Origin: Mycteria americana
Lineage: Eukaryota; Chordata; Aves; Ciconiiformes; Ciconiidae
Reading direction: 5' to 3'
Assembly (NCBI RefSeq): GCF_035582795.1
Contig: NC_134373.1
Span: 13,600,001-13,664,000, forward strand
Length of the DNA: 64,000 bases
The notes beneath the pieces are model-generated. The model was not told the origin of the DNA. It ran no database searches and saw only the letters and a program-made list of their open reading frames with translations. This document shows positions 1 through 62,700 of the stretch, in pieces. Position 1 is the first letter of the stretch. Every line of letters begins with the position of its first letter. The position numbers and the translations under genes are program-made.

Positions 1-713
1 TTTACTTAAATTTCTTCTACTCAAAGATATCTCAGTTATGACTTAAATAAAACAAATGTGTTTTTTTTCCCCAGAAATAATTAAGCAAATTGACCTAATG
101 CATCTGCTATAAATAGGGCTATATGGATACTTTTCAAAATTATCTCTGCCAAGGCAGTAAAATGCTCTCTTTTGCAACTCGGCAGATTCTTCTATTTTCT
201 TATGCATTGTTTGGAAGAGGTGTGGTAACTAGCTAATTCTGTCCAAATGTACCCCTGCTGGCATTATTAAATGACACATTAAATGAATTAATTTACCAAC
301 AGAATAATTGGCAGAAGGCAGAGAGGTCTGTGATTGACTTAATCACTCAAATGTAACTTAGTCTTTCTCAGTACCTCAAAAAGTCATCAGCAGTTGTGAA
401 CTCAGATTCTAATAGTTCAGATAAGTAAAAATATTTGAGACTGCTACAGGACACTAGCAGCATGTCTGCTATCCTGTAATTTCATGCCGTTACTTGCATA
501 TTCAAGTAGTAATTAAAGCAAGAACAGCTATAAAGAAGATTTTTATCTTATTTTATTTCCTAAACATGAGGGAAGAGGAACAAAAAATAGGTTTTCAAAA
601 TCTCACTGTTTCTTTGGAAAAAATATTTTTAACTGGCCTTTGAAAAAAGACAATAGTTATGTTCCAAAGTATTACTGAACTATATGAGAAATTACTTCTT
701 ATTCAACACTCAC
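1..713 (-). other. ALS2 intron, left edge of window
   Basis: AT-rich intron sequence after coding exon 23. I see no exon, repeat family or other signal in it. Confidence 0.7.
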
Positions 714-28584
<27,871 letters not shown>

Positions 28585-31500
28585 CTGTAAAACATAAAAA
28601 ACACTATTTAATTGTAAATAATGTTTAAGCCTAAAAAAAACCCTAAAACAAAAAAAAACACCAAGAAGGAAAGCTTTAGGTCCATTTTAAATAACTAAGC
28701 ACCTTCACAACACTAGGATGGTTGAAGTATTTAGTTCACTCACACTGAGTTGGCAGACAAAACCTAAACAGCCAGACTTGTCCTACCTACTCATCTCACA
28801 ATAGGTCTATTGTAAGGACAGACTGAACAAAAACCTAGTTCAAAGGCAGAAATTAACATCAATCTCTCTCTATAATTCTCAGTATACCACTCAAGAAACA
28901 TCAAAGCAGGGTAATTGATCCATATTGAGTCTACTATAAGATAGAATTCTATGCTCAAGCTAAATTTATAAGGTAAACAGACTTGTATGAGCAGAAAATG
29001 GTTAAGAGTTAAATTCATAACTGTATTCCTGAATCAAAGCACATATTACCATCAGAAGGTACAGTTCTATTAAAGCCTGTGCAGAAATGCAGAAAGCCAA
29101 TTAAGAGTTCAAAACATTTCTTCATGCAAACTGGTAGCAGAGTATCTATGAAGATATGGTAAGACCACAGAAGCCAAGGAGAAAAAAGTGGCTGCTCTGT
29201 TTACACTTTTATCCTTTCAGATTTTGAATTTTGCAAATTCACCCTCACACCTTTCCATCTTCATAAAGATACCTTTGTATTACTTCTCTTGTAATAAAAC
29301 AAAGCTAGTTAATCTTTGTTTCTTATAACCTGTTTGGCTTTTTAATATTTTCAATGTTCTTTCAGAATTGTAATTTTCCTTGATCTACTGCCTTACTAGA
29401 TGAAGTATTCAAAATTTTAGTTACATTAATAAATGCATGTAAACGTATTTATTCAAATAAAATGTCTCATGCTAAATTATTTAGACCCTTTTGCTTTATT
29501 ATAGTTACTGTCTGATATCCACTGTAATAAACCCAGAAATAAATAACTTATTATAATGGTCTTTTAAGACAATATATCTCCAAGAAAAGATCCAGAGTGA
29601 GTAGTCTGAAGCTCTTACATGCAGAAAATAGAAATAAAATGTGGCCAGTCTTGATTATGAGAGACAACATAGGCAAACCTGTAAATTGCATACAGAAGTT
29701 TCAATTCACACTTGGAAACAGTAATCATCAAGTTAATAAATAATTGAAATAACTAACACAAATCCCAACACTTTCAGTAGACTGCTCTGAATAATGAAGT
29801 ACCAAGCAGACCTTTATAGACAGAAACAGCAACACATCATACCAAATGTTTTCAGTTTTCCAAATATAGGACAGTAAAAATAGTGATTTAGGCTTCAGGG
29901 TTGGCAAAGAACATATCACAAAAAGATAAAGAGCCATGAAAATATGAAATCAAATTAATATGACAGAATAGTATTGTGATAAGTCATATGCACCTTGCTC
30001 TAAAAAAAATAGACCATACTTTCTAGGAACAGATACACACTAAGCCACACTTGTCACCAGAAAGATATTGCTTTCAAGACACTTCTGTCTCTCCTTCCTC
30101 AACTAAAAAAGAAAAACAAAAAGAAAAAAACCCCACCCACAACTGTAAAAGTTAACTTTGAAAATATTAACAGAAGGAAGTCTCACAAATATAAGGAAAC
30201 TGTCATGCAACACACTTCAATAACAGAGGTGTTGATGTAACATCAAAGGAAAATGGAAACGTATTTTTGGAACTTCTAACTTTGGGATATGTTCTTGCTC
30301 AGAGTAAGTACATTTGAGATTTTTTTTTAGCCTACTCAAAACTACCTAACCCTACAATTACTTTTCTTGAAAATGCTGGCACTTCTCTGTGAAGAACTAT
30401 AGCTTCACATACAAATATCCAATGGATCAGTGAATCAGACAGAGAGTCATCAAAGTATCAACAATCGTATCATTTACATCGTATATACTTATTCAGGATC
30501 AGGGAGGTGAGGCTTAAAATGCTTGACTTCTACAACTTAGGTTGTTTTGTTTTGTTTTTTTTAAGGGCTCAAAGAATTTCTTTCATTTTCATGAGCTTCA
30601 ACTGCACAAAAATTTACTGTAGTTCTCACGAAAACTTCCGATTATAACAAAACAAAGTTAGAGCCAAGCATCTGATTAGCTGTTTTGTAAGACCTCCCTT
30701 CAAGGCTCAATTGAAAAATGATTTGTGTAATTATTAAGAAAGAAACCTGCAGTACCTGTGGACTAGAAATTAAGAGAGCGATATGATGGTGGTGATACAT
30801 TTTGTTTTCTTTACAAAATCAACTTAAGATTGCATTGCTAAGCATTTATGCATATTGGGGAAAGTGATAGTAAAAGTGTTTTCTTTCCATAAATGAGACA
30901 TCTTTAAGACATTTAAAAATAATTTTCAAGTTCAGTGCAAGTTTTCATTCACTTCTAGGACAGCAAAATATTATTCCCATTTCACAGCTAACACAAATAC
31001 AAGTCATTTGGTCACAGCTACAAACTAAGTACTTATAAAGTTTCTTCCTCCTAGTAGGAATATACAATCTTCCTTGCTGATCTTCACCTAATTTCACATG
31101 TATAAAATACTGCATTGTAGCATTACATATACATTATTTCTTTTCCACTAAGATTACATGAATTGTTATTAGGGGTAATGTTCATAGAAGTGAACAGCCA
31201 GGCACAATAAATCATTCTCATGGTATGGAAGATCGGTATGATACCAGCACCTGCACTGCTCTGCCCGTACATTTACTTTCTACATTTTCGCTTCAACACC
31301 GCAAGAGGAAAAAAGCATAGAGTAACAAATAGTGCCAAATTATGAAATGGATTTGTGTTATAGACAGATGGTCACTAGCATGACACTGACGTCATACTTT
31401 CCATTTACAGAGTAAGATGCTAATTCAAATTCTCCAGAAATCAAACACTACCACACCATAATAACCGCTACGGCAGGGAATGACGTGGAGTAAACATTAC

Positions 31501-32350
31501 TCTCATTGCTATGGGACTGCGTCCTTCCGTGGACATTGACCACTCAGTAATAAGCATCATAGGTATAAAAGTAATCTTACATTCAATGCTGAACAGGAAC
31601 AACTGGTATGCCCCTGACTTTCAGAAATACTAGAACTCCCATCAGCCTCATGTGCTTATTTACCTGCTACAGTTAATAAATACTACAAATACTGCTACAA
31701 CTTTCAGACGTATTTACTTACATATTTACCAACACATTTTTAATAAATTTATTGCACCCTATTTAGCAATAACTTACACTACCAAGACTACAAGTTTGTT
31801 ATACAAAATTATCTACTCAGGTTCTGAAGGAGGTTACCTCCAAGCTTCCTAATTCAAAACAGAGTTGTCAACATTAGTCTTGTCTACATATATATCATCA
31901 CTTATTATTGCTAACTGTGGTTCACATATAGTGCGTTACCAGTTCAAGAAGCCCTTGTGTTTTGGTCAGCACTGACTAGGTACAACCAACGTTTTTAACA
32001 TGGTGCGATTAAGATCTGCCCAGAGCAAAACAAAACACCTTGCTACTAAAAGACAGCAGCAATCCCTTCAGATGAGGGCTCAGAGCTTTTAATGCTAGTT
32101 CCAGTGAATAAGTGACGGTTGCAAACAAGACATAACAGGAGTCAGAAAAAAAAACACAACAAAGAAAGGGCCTTGTACCAGCTAAAAGAACACAGCTGAA
32201 AACTATCTGCTACAGCACATAATTAATAATTTAAAATTTACCAAACTCATAAGAGACTCAAAAATTTCTGAATATCCCTTCCTCTTCTTTTTCTTTTGAA
32301 ATTACACCTTCTTAATTTAGCACATGTTCAGGTGCTTCTCCTTCTGAAAG
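28585..32350 (-). other. Presumed ALS2 5' intron
   Basis: AT-rich sequence between the start-codon exon and the CpG island. I see no coding exon on either strand and no recognisable repeat. Confidence 0.6.
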
Positions 32351-32805
32351 CAGTTAACGCTGCAGAAACTGAAAGATGTAAGTATTGCTAGATTTTACAA
32401 GCCGCTGCACTACAGCAGCAGCGGCAAAGTCCTGACAGCAGAGATCAACTACCAGCCATCCGGGCCGACCCAGGGCGCTTCGGCCAGCCGGGTTCCCGCC
32501 AATCCGCTGCGCTCCCCCTTTCCCTTCAGCGGAGGGCAGCCATTTCCCCCGCTGCTCCCCATAACCCCCCCGAACTTTCCCCACCTGTTGCCCTGCAGCC
32601 AGGGCAGCACCTGCCCTGCCAAGGCGGCTCGCAGGGGAGAGGCTTGGGGGGCGATGCCCCAAGCAGGGGCCGGGCGGCGGGGGAGCCAGCTGTGAGAGGC
32701 CGCTGGCGGGGTGAGGGAGCGCGCGGGTGACCAGCGGCAGCGCGGAGCCGCCGGGGGGCGGCGAGGGGAAGGTCCCCGCACGCACACCCGCACAGCTCGC
32801 CGCCC

Positions 32806-32813
32806 CACGTGAC
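32806..32813. promoter_or_regulatory. E-box CACGTGAC (USF/TFEB type)
   Basis: On the minus strand it reads GTCACGTG, matching eight bases of the palindromic MiT/TFE (CLEAR) element and also a USF site. It lies centrally in the CpG island. Binding is not shown by sequence alone. Confidence 0.5.
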
Positions 32814-33135
32814 TCGGGCTCCACGCCTCCCCACGGCAGGGCGCGCGCTGACCCCCGCACCTCCCTCCTCACCGCCGACCCCCGCGCCAACACCCACCTC
32901 ACCCGGCACCGCGCTCGCTCCCGCCGCCGGCTCCCGTCCCGGGGCGCAGATCAGCTGATTCACGCGGGGCCGCGGGGCGGGGCCTCCGCCGTGCAAGGGG
33001 TGGAGCCCAGCGTCGAGCCGCGCGCGCGCACAGGAGCGCTGGGTAAAGAGGCCGCGGACCGGGGGCGGGCTCTGGCGCCCGCGCCGACGGGTCCCTCCCC
33101 GGGACAAAACAGGCCGGGACCCGCCTGAAGGGAGC

Positions 33136-33165
33136 GGCCCGGCCCGGCCCGGCCCGGCCTGGCCT
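33136..33165. repeat. GGCCC pentamer tandem, six units
   Basis: Four GGCCC units followed by two GGCCT units inside the CpG island. Confidence 0.85.
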
Positions 33166-33300
33166 CCGCCAGTCTCCAGCACTACCCGAAGGCACGCTCG
33201 GCCGGCGGTGCTGCTCCCAGCACGTTTAGACCAGCGAACAGGCGAGAGGTGGAGTTGGTTGTGCAACGCCACCGCTACGGTGTTGGCACCAAGAGTGCAG

Positions 33301-36300
33301 GAATGACACCTGAAGATATATTTTAAAATACTAGAGGCACAAATAAAGAACGAAGCTATAACCTACGCGGGAAACCTGATCAATAACTAGTAATAATACC
33401 CGGCCGTCCTTTCCCGCTCCATAAACCCTCCGAGTTTAGCTACTGGCTTAAATGGGAGCAGGCCTGCACCACGGTTTTCTGATGCGCTAATCTAGAGCCT
33501 TCCTATGGGACAAGCCTTCTTTAAATAGTTATGTATACCTACATGTACATGTATACGTGTGTATGTACAAATTGCACACACACGTGTGTTTTTATACATG
33601 CATAAATTTTACGATACATTTAAAATACATAGATAGACCTATGTGTGTGTATATATATATACTATATATATGTGTTTCTACTGGAACAAGTTTTGTAAAA
33701 TGTACATTTTATGTTATGTCAGCAATGAGTAGACTATTTCTTACGTTGCCTGAAGCTTTCTATTAAAAACTATAGTTCCAAAGACAGGCTCTCCTTTATA
33801 AACTCTTACATTTTCTAAGGATACATATTAAACATTTCTATTACAGCATTTCCTCTGATAACTGAAATGAATACTCCTTTTTTTTTTCAATACCCAGAAC
33901 CACCAGCTATTACTATGCTTTCTTCATTTACCAGCTCTCACTAACTAGCAAAAGTTGGATGATTTTTCTTTGTAAGAGTAATTCCCCTCTACTCCTTGAC
34001 ACAGAATGTACCTAAGATAATAATCTTCACATGAATTAAAATGTATAATTTAATTTTGTCTACTTCTTGTGCATTTCTCTTTCCATTCCTTTAAAATGCA
34101 AGTATTATTTATGCTTAAATAGATTTTAAAAGTCCGTTTGTATAAATACGGTCCTAACAATAAAAAATATTTTCCAGAATAAGAAACTTTGCACAGATGT
34201 GCAAACAATGCTTGCCTAACCAGTGTATTACTGAGTGTGTTGCATTTAGACAACCCTTCTCATGCCTGGACAGCACATCCAAATTACTGCTGTATTCTGA
34301 TGGCTCAAAGAATACGTGGAAAATAAACAGAAGACTGAAGTCCACGATGATAGATATTTATCAAATTATGGCTAACTGGGGACTGCAAAAGAAAATCACG
34401 TGAAAGAAGTCAAGCCTTCCAGGTACGTGAGGTCCTTCATGCCATGCAAAGGCTGGGTAGTTTGGTTGCAACGAGACACAGAAATTGTTCCTGCCTTCCC
34501 AGTACAGTTTTGCTGAAAAATCCTTTTGCTCAAGGAAAGAGCATTATTCTTAGGCACAAAAACAGTGAAGCAAAGGGAATATTTCACATCATGCATTCAA
34601 ATGAAAACTGAAGGACCTCAGGGGTCAGCATAAAAATTCCACAGTACAACGCTTGCCAGCATTTTTCTCAGCCCTTTCACCTTTACGCTATGTGGGTTGG
34701 GTGTTAGTCCTAGGAAGCTGCACAGCGAGTCCCACTCATGGGGAACTGAAAGAAGGGGACTTTTATCTGTCCACATCCAGCATAAGTCCACTGTGCATTG
34801 CCTACTCAGTACATAATTGATGAAATTTATTTTGGGCTGGATTCATCAGTTTGCTCTGGCTATTTTGACCTGTGGACAAGGCTATTGTCTGTCAGCTACA
34901 ACTCATCACATCCCTTAGACAAGTGATCCAACAGGGACAGACAGCTCCCCATGCTGACATCGCCACCACATCACGGCTAGGAACGTAAATACCAAAGCAA
35001 GGAGAGTCAACATACAGCTCCTGCAGCAAGCACAACTCAGCCACGCTGCTCAGATAGCTCAACTTAAAGCCTAATGGCATATAGAATAGTAACTGCTATA
35101 GACATGGAGGGAAGTCAAGGTCTGTTCCTGTATAAAACCTACCACTTCATTACCTAGCATATTACACTGAGAGTTGCTTAACTGAAAGAACTTTGTATGA
35201 GCAGAAAGTTTGGATTTATTGCTTAATTCTCCATCTTTAGTTATGAAAAAATCTTGGCTGTTTTTAGAGGGCACATGCCAAATGAGCTGAAATCAATGGA
35301 GCTGCTCCATTTGAATTTGGGTGAATATGGATCACTGCGTGTTGGACTTCCAAAGAAAAACTGCAGAAATCACAAAACTGCTTGAGGCAGAGACCTCATG
35401 CGAGTCATATGAACTTATTACAGACGGAGGCATGAGGAGGAGCAAAGGAGAAAAAAGAGATACATTTTAATTGCATCAGGACAACAACATGGGAGACATG
35501 TTGTGTGTAAGTGCTGTCAGACCAGGATGCTGCAGCTGCTGTATAGAGAGAAGGGGCTCCCAACATATCCAAGGCCTTCAGCACACGGAAGCAGCGTCTA
35601 CAGCAGAGGTATTTAATATCACGCCGTGATACCTGTGCATTGAGATAGGTTAAGCCTGAGTTCTTCCACTTGCTGTGGGAGTGCAAAACATCCACATTTG
35701 CTTCTAACCAGACAGCATCAAACTTTGCAGCTTCAGGCTTGTGAAGCTACTGAAAGAGGACTCCGTGCCTTAGATGACAATAAATGCCTTTGATGTGATG
35801 AACAGGCAGAAGATTGCACTCCAGCGAGCTCTATGCCAATGAGGGATTGTAAAACAGGGAGGGAGCCAACAACCTACAGTTCTGGAGGAGGCAGCATGCC
35901 ATAGATCACAAATCCTGTTATATTTGAGTGAAATGATAATGCAGGCACCCATCCAATGTAGCTGCTCAGGAGGAGCTTGAAGGCTGCCTGCCATTCATTA
36001 CCACTATTTTTATAGTTTTATAGTTTATGGCACTGTTATGCTGTATGGGCCAAATTAACAGGCTGTGTAAATTATACAGTGGTGAGAAAGGTTCAACATG
36101 GCTGGGGGTGGGGAGGCAGGGGGTTGAGGAGAAGAAGACATAAATTTAAACTTCCTGAAATTTCACTCCTGCACTTGGTTTTTAAGTCCCTGCTCTAACA
36201 GATTGCTATCTAGAGATGAATAAATCAAGGGGAAGAGAGAATAACATGCATTTAGAACAATACTGGTAGAAGCGTCCTCTGCAGTTAAGGCAGTTTTATC

Positions 36301-36532
36301 TTCGTGTGTTCTCAGAGTCAGTGCTACCATTTACCACGACAGGAACATACAGACAGTTGCTCCCCTTACAGACAGAGCTGAGAAACTGTACTGGAGATCT
36401 ATGACTGGCAGGGAGGGAGATGATAATGATGTGAAGTGCTCAAAGCCAGTGCAGTCAAGGAGAAAGGAAAGAATCACATCAGTAAAATGGTGGTTTGCCA
36501 GTGATATAGTTTGCCTTCTTTTCCTGTGTCAG
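33301..36532 (+). other. Region between the CpG island and the first recognised CDK15 exon
   Basis: Contains a TG/TA-rich simple tract at about 33540-33672. The CDK15 transcription start and any upstream exon should be here or in the CpG island, but I could not identify them. Confidence 0.5.
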
Positions 36533-57532
<21,000 letters not shown>

Positions 57533-57959
57533 GTGGGATTTAACTCACAAGAATGCCAGCTTTTTCTCTGAGCCACTAGCCACTTAATTTTTGGGTCAGT
57601 AATTCTCATTATGACAAGTCCTGGGCATCAGTGTTACTAAATCCCTTGAGCTACTAAGTATAGTGGTGTTGTAGGACCTACAACAACACTGGGATTGGCC
57701 TAGGATACAAGCAAAAGTACATGAGTGGCAAAGTTGCCTCACTGGGCACTGGGTATATGTCAAGCTGATGGAAGATTTCACTGCTGCAAGTGCTGACAAT
57801 GTAGTTAGTCTCCACTCCTCAGTGCAAATGACCAATGTCTCCTGGTTTAGACTGGAAAAGCTGACAGGTACCTGGAGACACAGTTTATCTGAACTCTCCT
57901 TATTTTTATGGAGATTGGTTTGGGGGCCTTTAAACCTCAGTTTTAAAGGTCACTGTCCC

Positions 57960-58120
57960 TGGTTTTGATGTGGGCAAGGTGAGAAATCTGTGTGATTTAT
58001 AAAGCTGGCTTCTTTTATTTCCGCATGGGCTGGTAGAGAAGTCTGTGTCCTGGACTTCAAAGGGCCAGTTGTCTCTTATTTTGATGTGGGCAGGTTGAGA
58101 AGTATGCTTTGAAAAGCTCG
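57960..58120. repeat. Degenerate minisatellite, period about 58 bp
   Basis: TTTTGATGTGGGCAAGGTGA at 57963 recurs in altered form as CATGGGCTGGTAGAGAAG at about 58024 and as TTTTGATGTGGGCAGGTTGA at about 58079. Each is followed by AAG/AAA and a T-rich stretch. Confidence 0.55.
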
Positions 58121-58127
58121 CTCAGTC

Positions 58128-58178
58128 ACTCTCCCTCTCCCTCTCTCTCTCCCCCTTTCTCTCTTTTTCTCTCTTTTT
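58128..58178 (+). repeat. CT-rich microsatellite
   Basis: A run of CTCCCTCTCC and CTCTCTCTCT units passing into CTTTTT units. Confidence 0.85.
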
Positions 58179-59704
58179 GTTTAATGTTTTCTCTTGGGAA
58201 AATATATCCAAGTGTCAGTGAGGGGGAAATGATGAGCACTGATTCTCAGCCTCTCAGCAGGATCATTCTCTAAGAGAAACATAAAAATGAAATATTAAAA
58301 ACCCTAGAATGTGAAATCCACCCATCTACAATCTAGCCATTCTCTCTTACTTATACCCTAAGAGAGTGGTGGGGGAAGCCTGTCTATCTGGAAGGGGGAA
58401 AAAAGAGCAGGGGGGAGAGGAGGAGGGAGAAGACGTGCTTTGAGCAAGGGGTTTACAGGTTTAGTAGAGCATAGTAACATCTTTTCAAAGAAGTGGGTGT
58501 TGCTCTGTGACCCAGTCCAAGATGCCCCTCCTTTGATTCTGGTGCATGAACACTAAACAGCCCCCATTTTCACATGGTAGCCGCGATTGGCTGAACAATA
58601 ACCTGGTCTCACAGTCGAAAGGACTGGAATCCTTCACACAATTAGCTGAGACACATTAATCAAACCAGCGTGAAATGGGAATGTGTCGCTGTCCACAACA
58701 AGTTTAGTTTGGATAGGGAGCAAGCACAGAGCAGACAGCTGGAGGAAGCACTTTCTTCTCTAAGTTGTTGAAGGCTTGGCTGGGTAGTCTACAAGTTGGG
58801 AAGGGTAGTCTGGGAGGAAAGAAATGCTCGTGCGTGGGACAAACTGATCACAAAGAACTTTTTTTATGCCAGTCATCTGCTCATACAAGGCTAAAAACTC
58901 TCAGTGAAGATGATTAGGTATCCTGATGATATATGGAGGGACAATCTAAAAGTGCGAGCATTAAGGCTACGCTAGCAAAGAAACTAGTACAGACAACAGA
59001 GCATGTGTGAGTGCCCAGAACTGCCCGGAGTGGTGACTCCCGCTTAGCTCTATTTTGTCTGAGTAGCAGTGCTGTCCTCCTCTGCTATGGAGGGTGCCGG
59101 TGGCAGGGCTGGCACCTAGGCAGCATGGAAAAAGCTCCAGTAAAGACAAATCTAGTCATCATAAGCAGTTTTCAAGTCTGACTTGCTTTCAGGCTTGATA
59201 GAAAGTTTCCCTAACGGACTCCAGTGGGGCAGAATTGACCTGTGCTGTGCTGTGATCCCGTGATGCTGGTGCCTTTTGTGGCTGGAGCAGACAGAAATGC
59301 AGGAGTTAGAGGACACCTTCCTGTGGGAGCATCCCACCGTGCTAGCAAACACATAGGAGAGGGGTGCTGAGCCAGTGTTTGGGGCAATAGCTGTGCCAGC
59401 TGGAGAGGCAGCATCCCTTTCCTCTCCTCAGAGCCTGCCTAAGGGGCTCCAAGCTGCTCCAGCCACGTACTGGAACCAAGCACTTGGCTCACACCTGGAT
59501 TATACAAACCAGTCTGGATAGAAGGAGGTTAGTCATATAAGGTTGGATTATTTGCCCTAGTCATGAACTAAATCAAGTCAGTTTTTGATGGGGCTGCTGG
59601 TAAGAAGGCAAATTAGTCTCTTTGTTTAAAGCTATTTGCCATTCACATGCTCCTATGCACTTCCCCTCTCTTCCCTGAAGTACAAGTGCTGTTTCCCCCC
59701 ACAG

Positions 59705-59763
59705 GACATGCTCAGCCCGAATGGAAGCTGTGGAGTCTGCCTGAGAAAACCTTCTCTCTTGAG
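59705..59763 (+). CDS. Candidate divergent CDK15 exon
   Basis: Preceded by a strong acceptor (GTTTCCCCCCACAG) and in phase with the exon ending at 57532. It reads HAQPEWKLWSLPEKTFSLE up to a GTTATT donor. Human CDK15 has NYNPEW at this point, then LP and SLHVV; here PEW, LP and SLEVI line up only loosely and a few residues are extra. The frame stops 8 codons after the proposed donor. It may be a true exon that has diverged, or chance. Confidence 0.3.
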
Positions 59764-62700
59764 GTTATTTCCAGCCCAGTTGTGTGAATCTGAGTGCCTG
59801 GGACGGTTCAGATAAGCAAACAAACTCTGGAGCGCTTCCCCAAATCTGATGGCTTGAATGCTTTTAGCTAGTCCTATTGATGTTCGCAGTGAGCACAGGC
59901 AGCAAACAAACAAACAGGTTCCTGCCCGAGGCAAGGAACGAACACGGGCAAAACAAAGCACTGAGGTGTGATCCTATTCTCATTGAAGTTGATGGCAAAA
60001 CTCCCACTGGATTCAGCAGTGTAGGCTCAGCCCCAGACTGAGGTTGTTACTGGAAGGGTTCCTGGGCCAGGTGGGTTAGTAGGAATCTTTGAAATGAAAG
60101 CTGGAAACCTTTAGATGTTTTCCTGTCACTACTGTGCGCTTGAGCACATCCTGCTGCAGAGTCTGAGGATGAGATACAGCATGGGCTGTAGGGTCTGCGA
60201 GCCAGGCACACGCAGGGCAGCTGGAGGAAGAGCAGCTCCCCTGCCCCCTCTATGGGCAACTGGCAAGGGATGAAATGTGCAAAGGAGTATGTGACCACCC
60301 TATGCCCCTGTGCCTTCTTGCACAAAGAAGTTCAGAAATGGGCCTCATGCCTATTGCCTACAGTTTGCCAAAATCTCAACCTGTGCCTGACTCCAGATGA
60401 ACAGGAAGGATGGGTGAGCAACTCTGCTGCGGCCAGCCCTACAGCAGCCGTGGGGCCTGAAAGCACGGTTTTACCCCAGCCCTGGCTTGAGAATCAGTTC
60501 CTGCAGAACATGAAGGGTTGGGAGAGCTCCTGCCCCACGTCTCAGCGCACTTGCTGGCCCTCTCCCTGGCTGCCCAGGCTTAGGAGCCCTGCCCATAGTG
60601 ACAAGGCTTTGCCCTGTGTTTGTTCATTTGTTCTGTTCCCCTCATTTTGCTTCCCCTGAAAGAGGCAGTTGTAGCTCTGTTAACACTATTTTTGAAAGCT
60701 CTCATGCTGTGTGAGCTCAAATCCTTGCATTAATCTACTGCTGTGTTCATTTCACTGTGCTGAAAAGCAGGGAGTTTAAATCCCCTCTAAACACCATTGG
60801 TGACACCAGAAGGCCAGTGTTTTGATCCAGCCCCATTAATGGTTACAAGTTTGAATCTAGACAGCAGGGGTCAAGGGCAGGAAAGGATTAGGAATCACAG
60901 CCCATGACATGAAGCTAGTGCTTTTGCCAAACTGGGAATACTGGAGCGCCCAATGTACCGAGTTGGTTTTTGTTTCCTTTTTCTGACATTTGGATTCCAA
61001 AGAGTGGGGAACAGTGCTTATTTGTTTATAACATGATGGACTTGCTATGAGTGGGCTTTACTCCTTGATTTATCGCACAGGCTGACTAATGAAGTTTCCT
61101 ATTGCAGGTAGTATCATCTCACTTAGCAGACACAGGTTTTACACTGGGCTTTTTCAGATGCAGCAATGACTTTTAAATTAAGCCTAGTTTTTCACATATC
61201 TGCAGGCTTTGCTACGCTGAAAGAGATTTAGAAGCTTTCCAGAGTCAACTTCTGCTCCCGAATACCGATTTTTAGTATCTGTTGCGTTTCCAAAATGTCA
61301 CCAGCAGATGGAGGCAACAAGCAGCAGGCTCTGAAACTTCAAATGACATTTTTGAGAATGCAGATGAAGTCTGCACTCCGAGTGCTTTTTTTTTTTCCTT
61401 TTTTTTTTTTTAATCTCACTTTTGATGCTGATGCTTCATTTAACAAATGGGATGGCTGGAAACTGAATTCTAAAACGATGAAATTTTTATTGTCATAATA
61501 AACTGCCTGTGGCTTTGATCCCAAAGGGAAGAGCAGCACCGTAACTAATGTGCAATATATGCTGGCCAGGCTGTAGGGAAACTTCCTATCTGTATGGCAC
61601 TGGGCACAGACTGCAGTTTCCAGCCTGCCACACAGACAGAGCTCTGCTTCTGTCCTGCAGCCACAGAGGTTTCACTAATGAGAGAAATTTTCTCTGTGAG
61701 CCTGCAGCCCCAGCGCCTTCATCCAGCAGCACTTGGCATCCTCTTTCTCTCTCTTCATCAATTAGGAAAGTTTAACTTTTGTCCTCTGGCTTGCTTGCCT
61801 CATTATCAGTTCATTAGCCACTTCCACCTGGGCTTTCATATAGGAAGGTATTTCCTCATTAGCACACACTGCCTTGCATACGGATAGAAAATAACAAACC
61901 CAAGCACTACCTTTCAGATCTACTCGTATTGTTAAAAAAGCCAATCAGCCCTACACAATCCCATCATTTTATATCTGTATCATCATTGTAAGATGATTAA
62001 ATCAGTAGTTCATCCACTTTTTCGAATGATATCCAAATATTCTTTATCTTTTACCTTTAAGGAGTAGCTGTTTACGTTGTTTTACAATTTTAGATTGGTC
62101 TTAATCTTACAGTAGGGAAAATATTTACTGCTCTGTTCTTACCCTGCTCGACACAATGGGGCCTCGGCATTCTCTAAGGGTTTGTCTATATGGGGTCAGT
62201 CAGGAGATTAATCTGAACTGATTTAAAGTGGATTAGTTAACTGCATTAAATCCTTGAGCAGAGACACAGTTTTCTTACCCATATCTTCCATTTATAATCA
62301 AAGCTCTGTATACTCAAAGTGGCAAGTTTGGCAGTCCTCACTCAAGCAGAATTCTCCACTGAGAGATGTGTTTGGACAGGGACAGCAGTAGCTGGCTCAC
62401 TGGCTCTTACACTACCCCTTGTAGATAATTATTAATCTCCAGGTTATATAAATGATAAATTTAAGTTGAGAGGCTTGCTCGAGACAGCAAAGACTATAAT
62501 TCAGGTATTCCTCCTGGTTCCCAGTAAGCAAGCTGATATTTCTATCTGTAATGTAAAGAAAATCCTATTTCCTCTTTGGAATGTTAATCCTGAAAATGCA
62601 CTCCACAAAAACAAAGTGACATTTCACTTAGATATCATTGAAACATTTTGTCCTGCTGTTATCAACTGAATGTGCATTTTTTAACTTTTATGTTAAACTC

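Larger units (their letters stand above)
32380..33300 (-). promoter_or_regulatory. CpG island, probable ALS2 promoter and first exon
   Basis: The only strongly GC- and CpG-rich stretch in the window; base composition changes sharply at both sides. It contains a CCAAT box at 32499-32503, a CACGTGAC E-box at 32806-32813, and GC boxes (GGGGCGGGGCC at 32974-32984, GGGGGCGGGC at 33061-33070). It lies about 3.8 kb upstream of the ALS2 start-codon exon. Several GTGAGG-type donors on the minus strand could end exon 1 (for example near 32897 and 32871); I cannot choose between them. It may also promote transcription towards CDK15. Confidence 0.8.

Noticed and set aside
32354..33272. Several long open frames on both strands in the GC-rich island
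   Set aside because: High GC leaves few stops; the peptides are Arg/Pro/Ala-rich low complexity without motifs, typical of CpG islands.
60252..60659. 135-codon open frame on the plus strand
   Set aside because: No recognisable domain, no splice support, composition like surrounding DNA.
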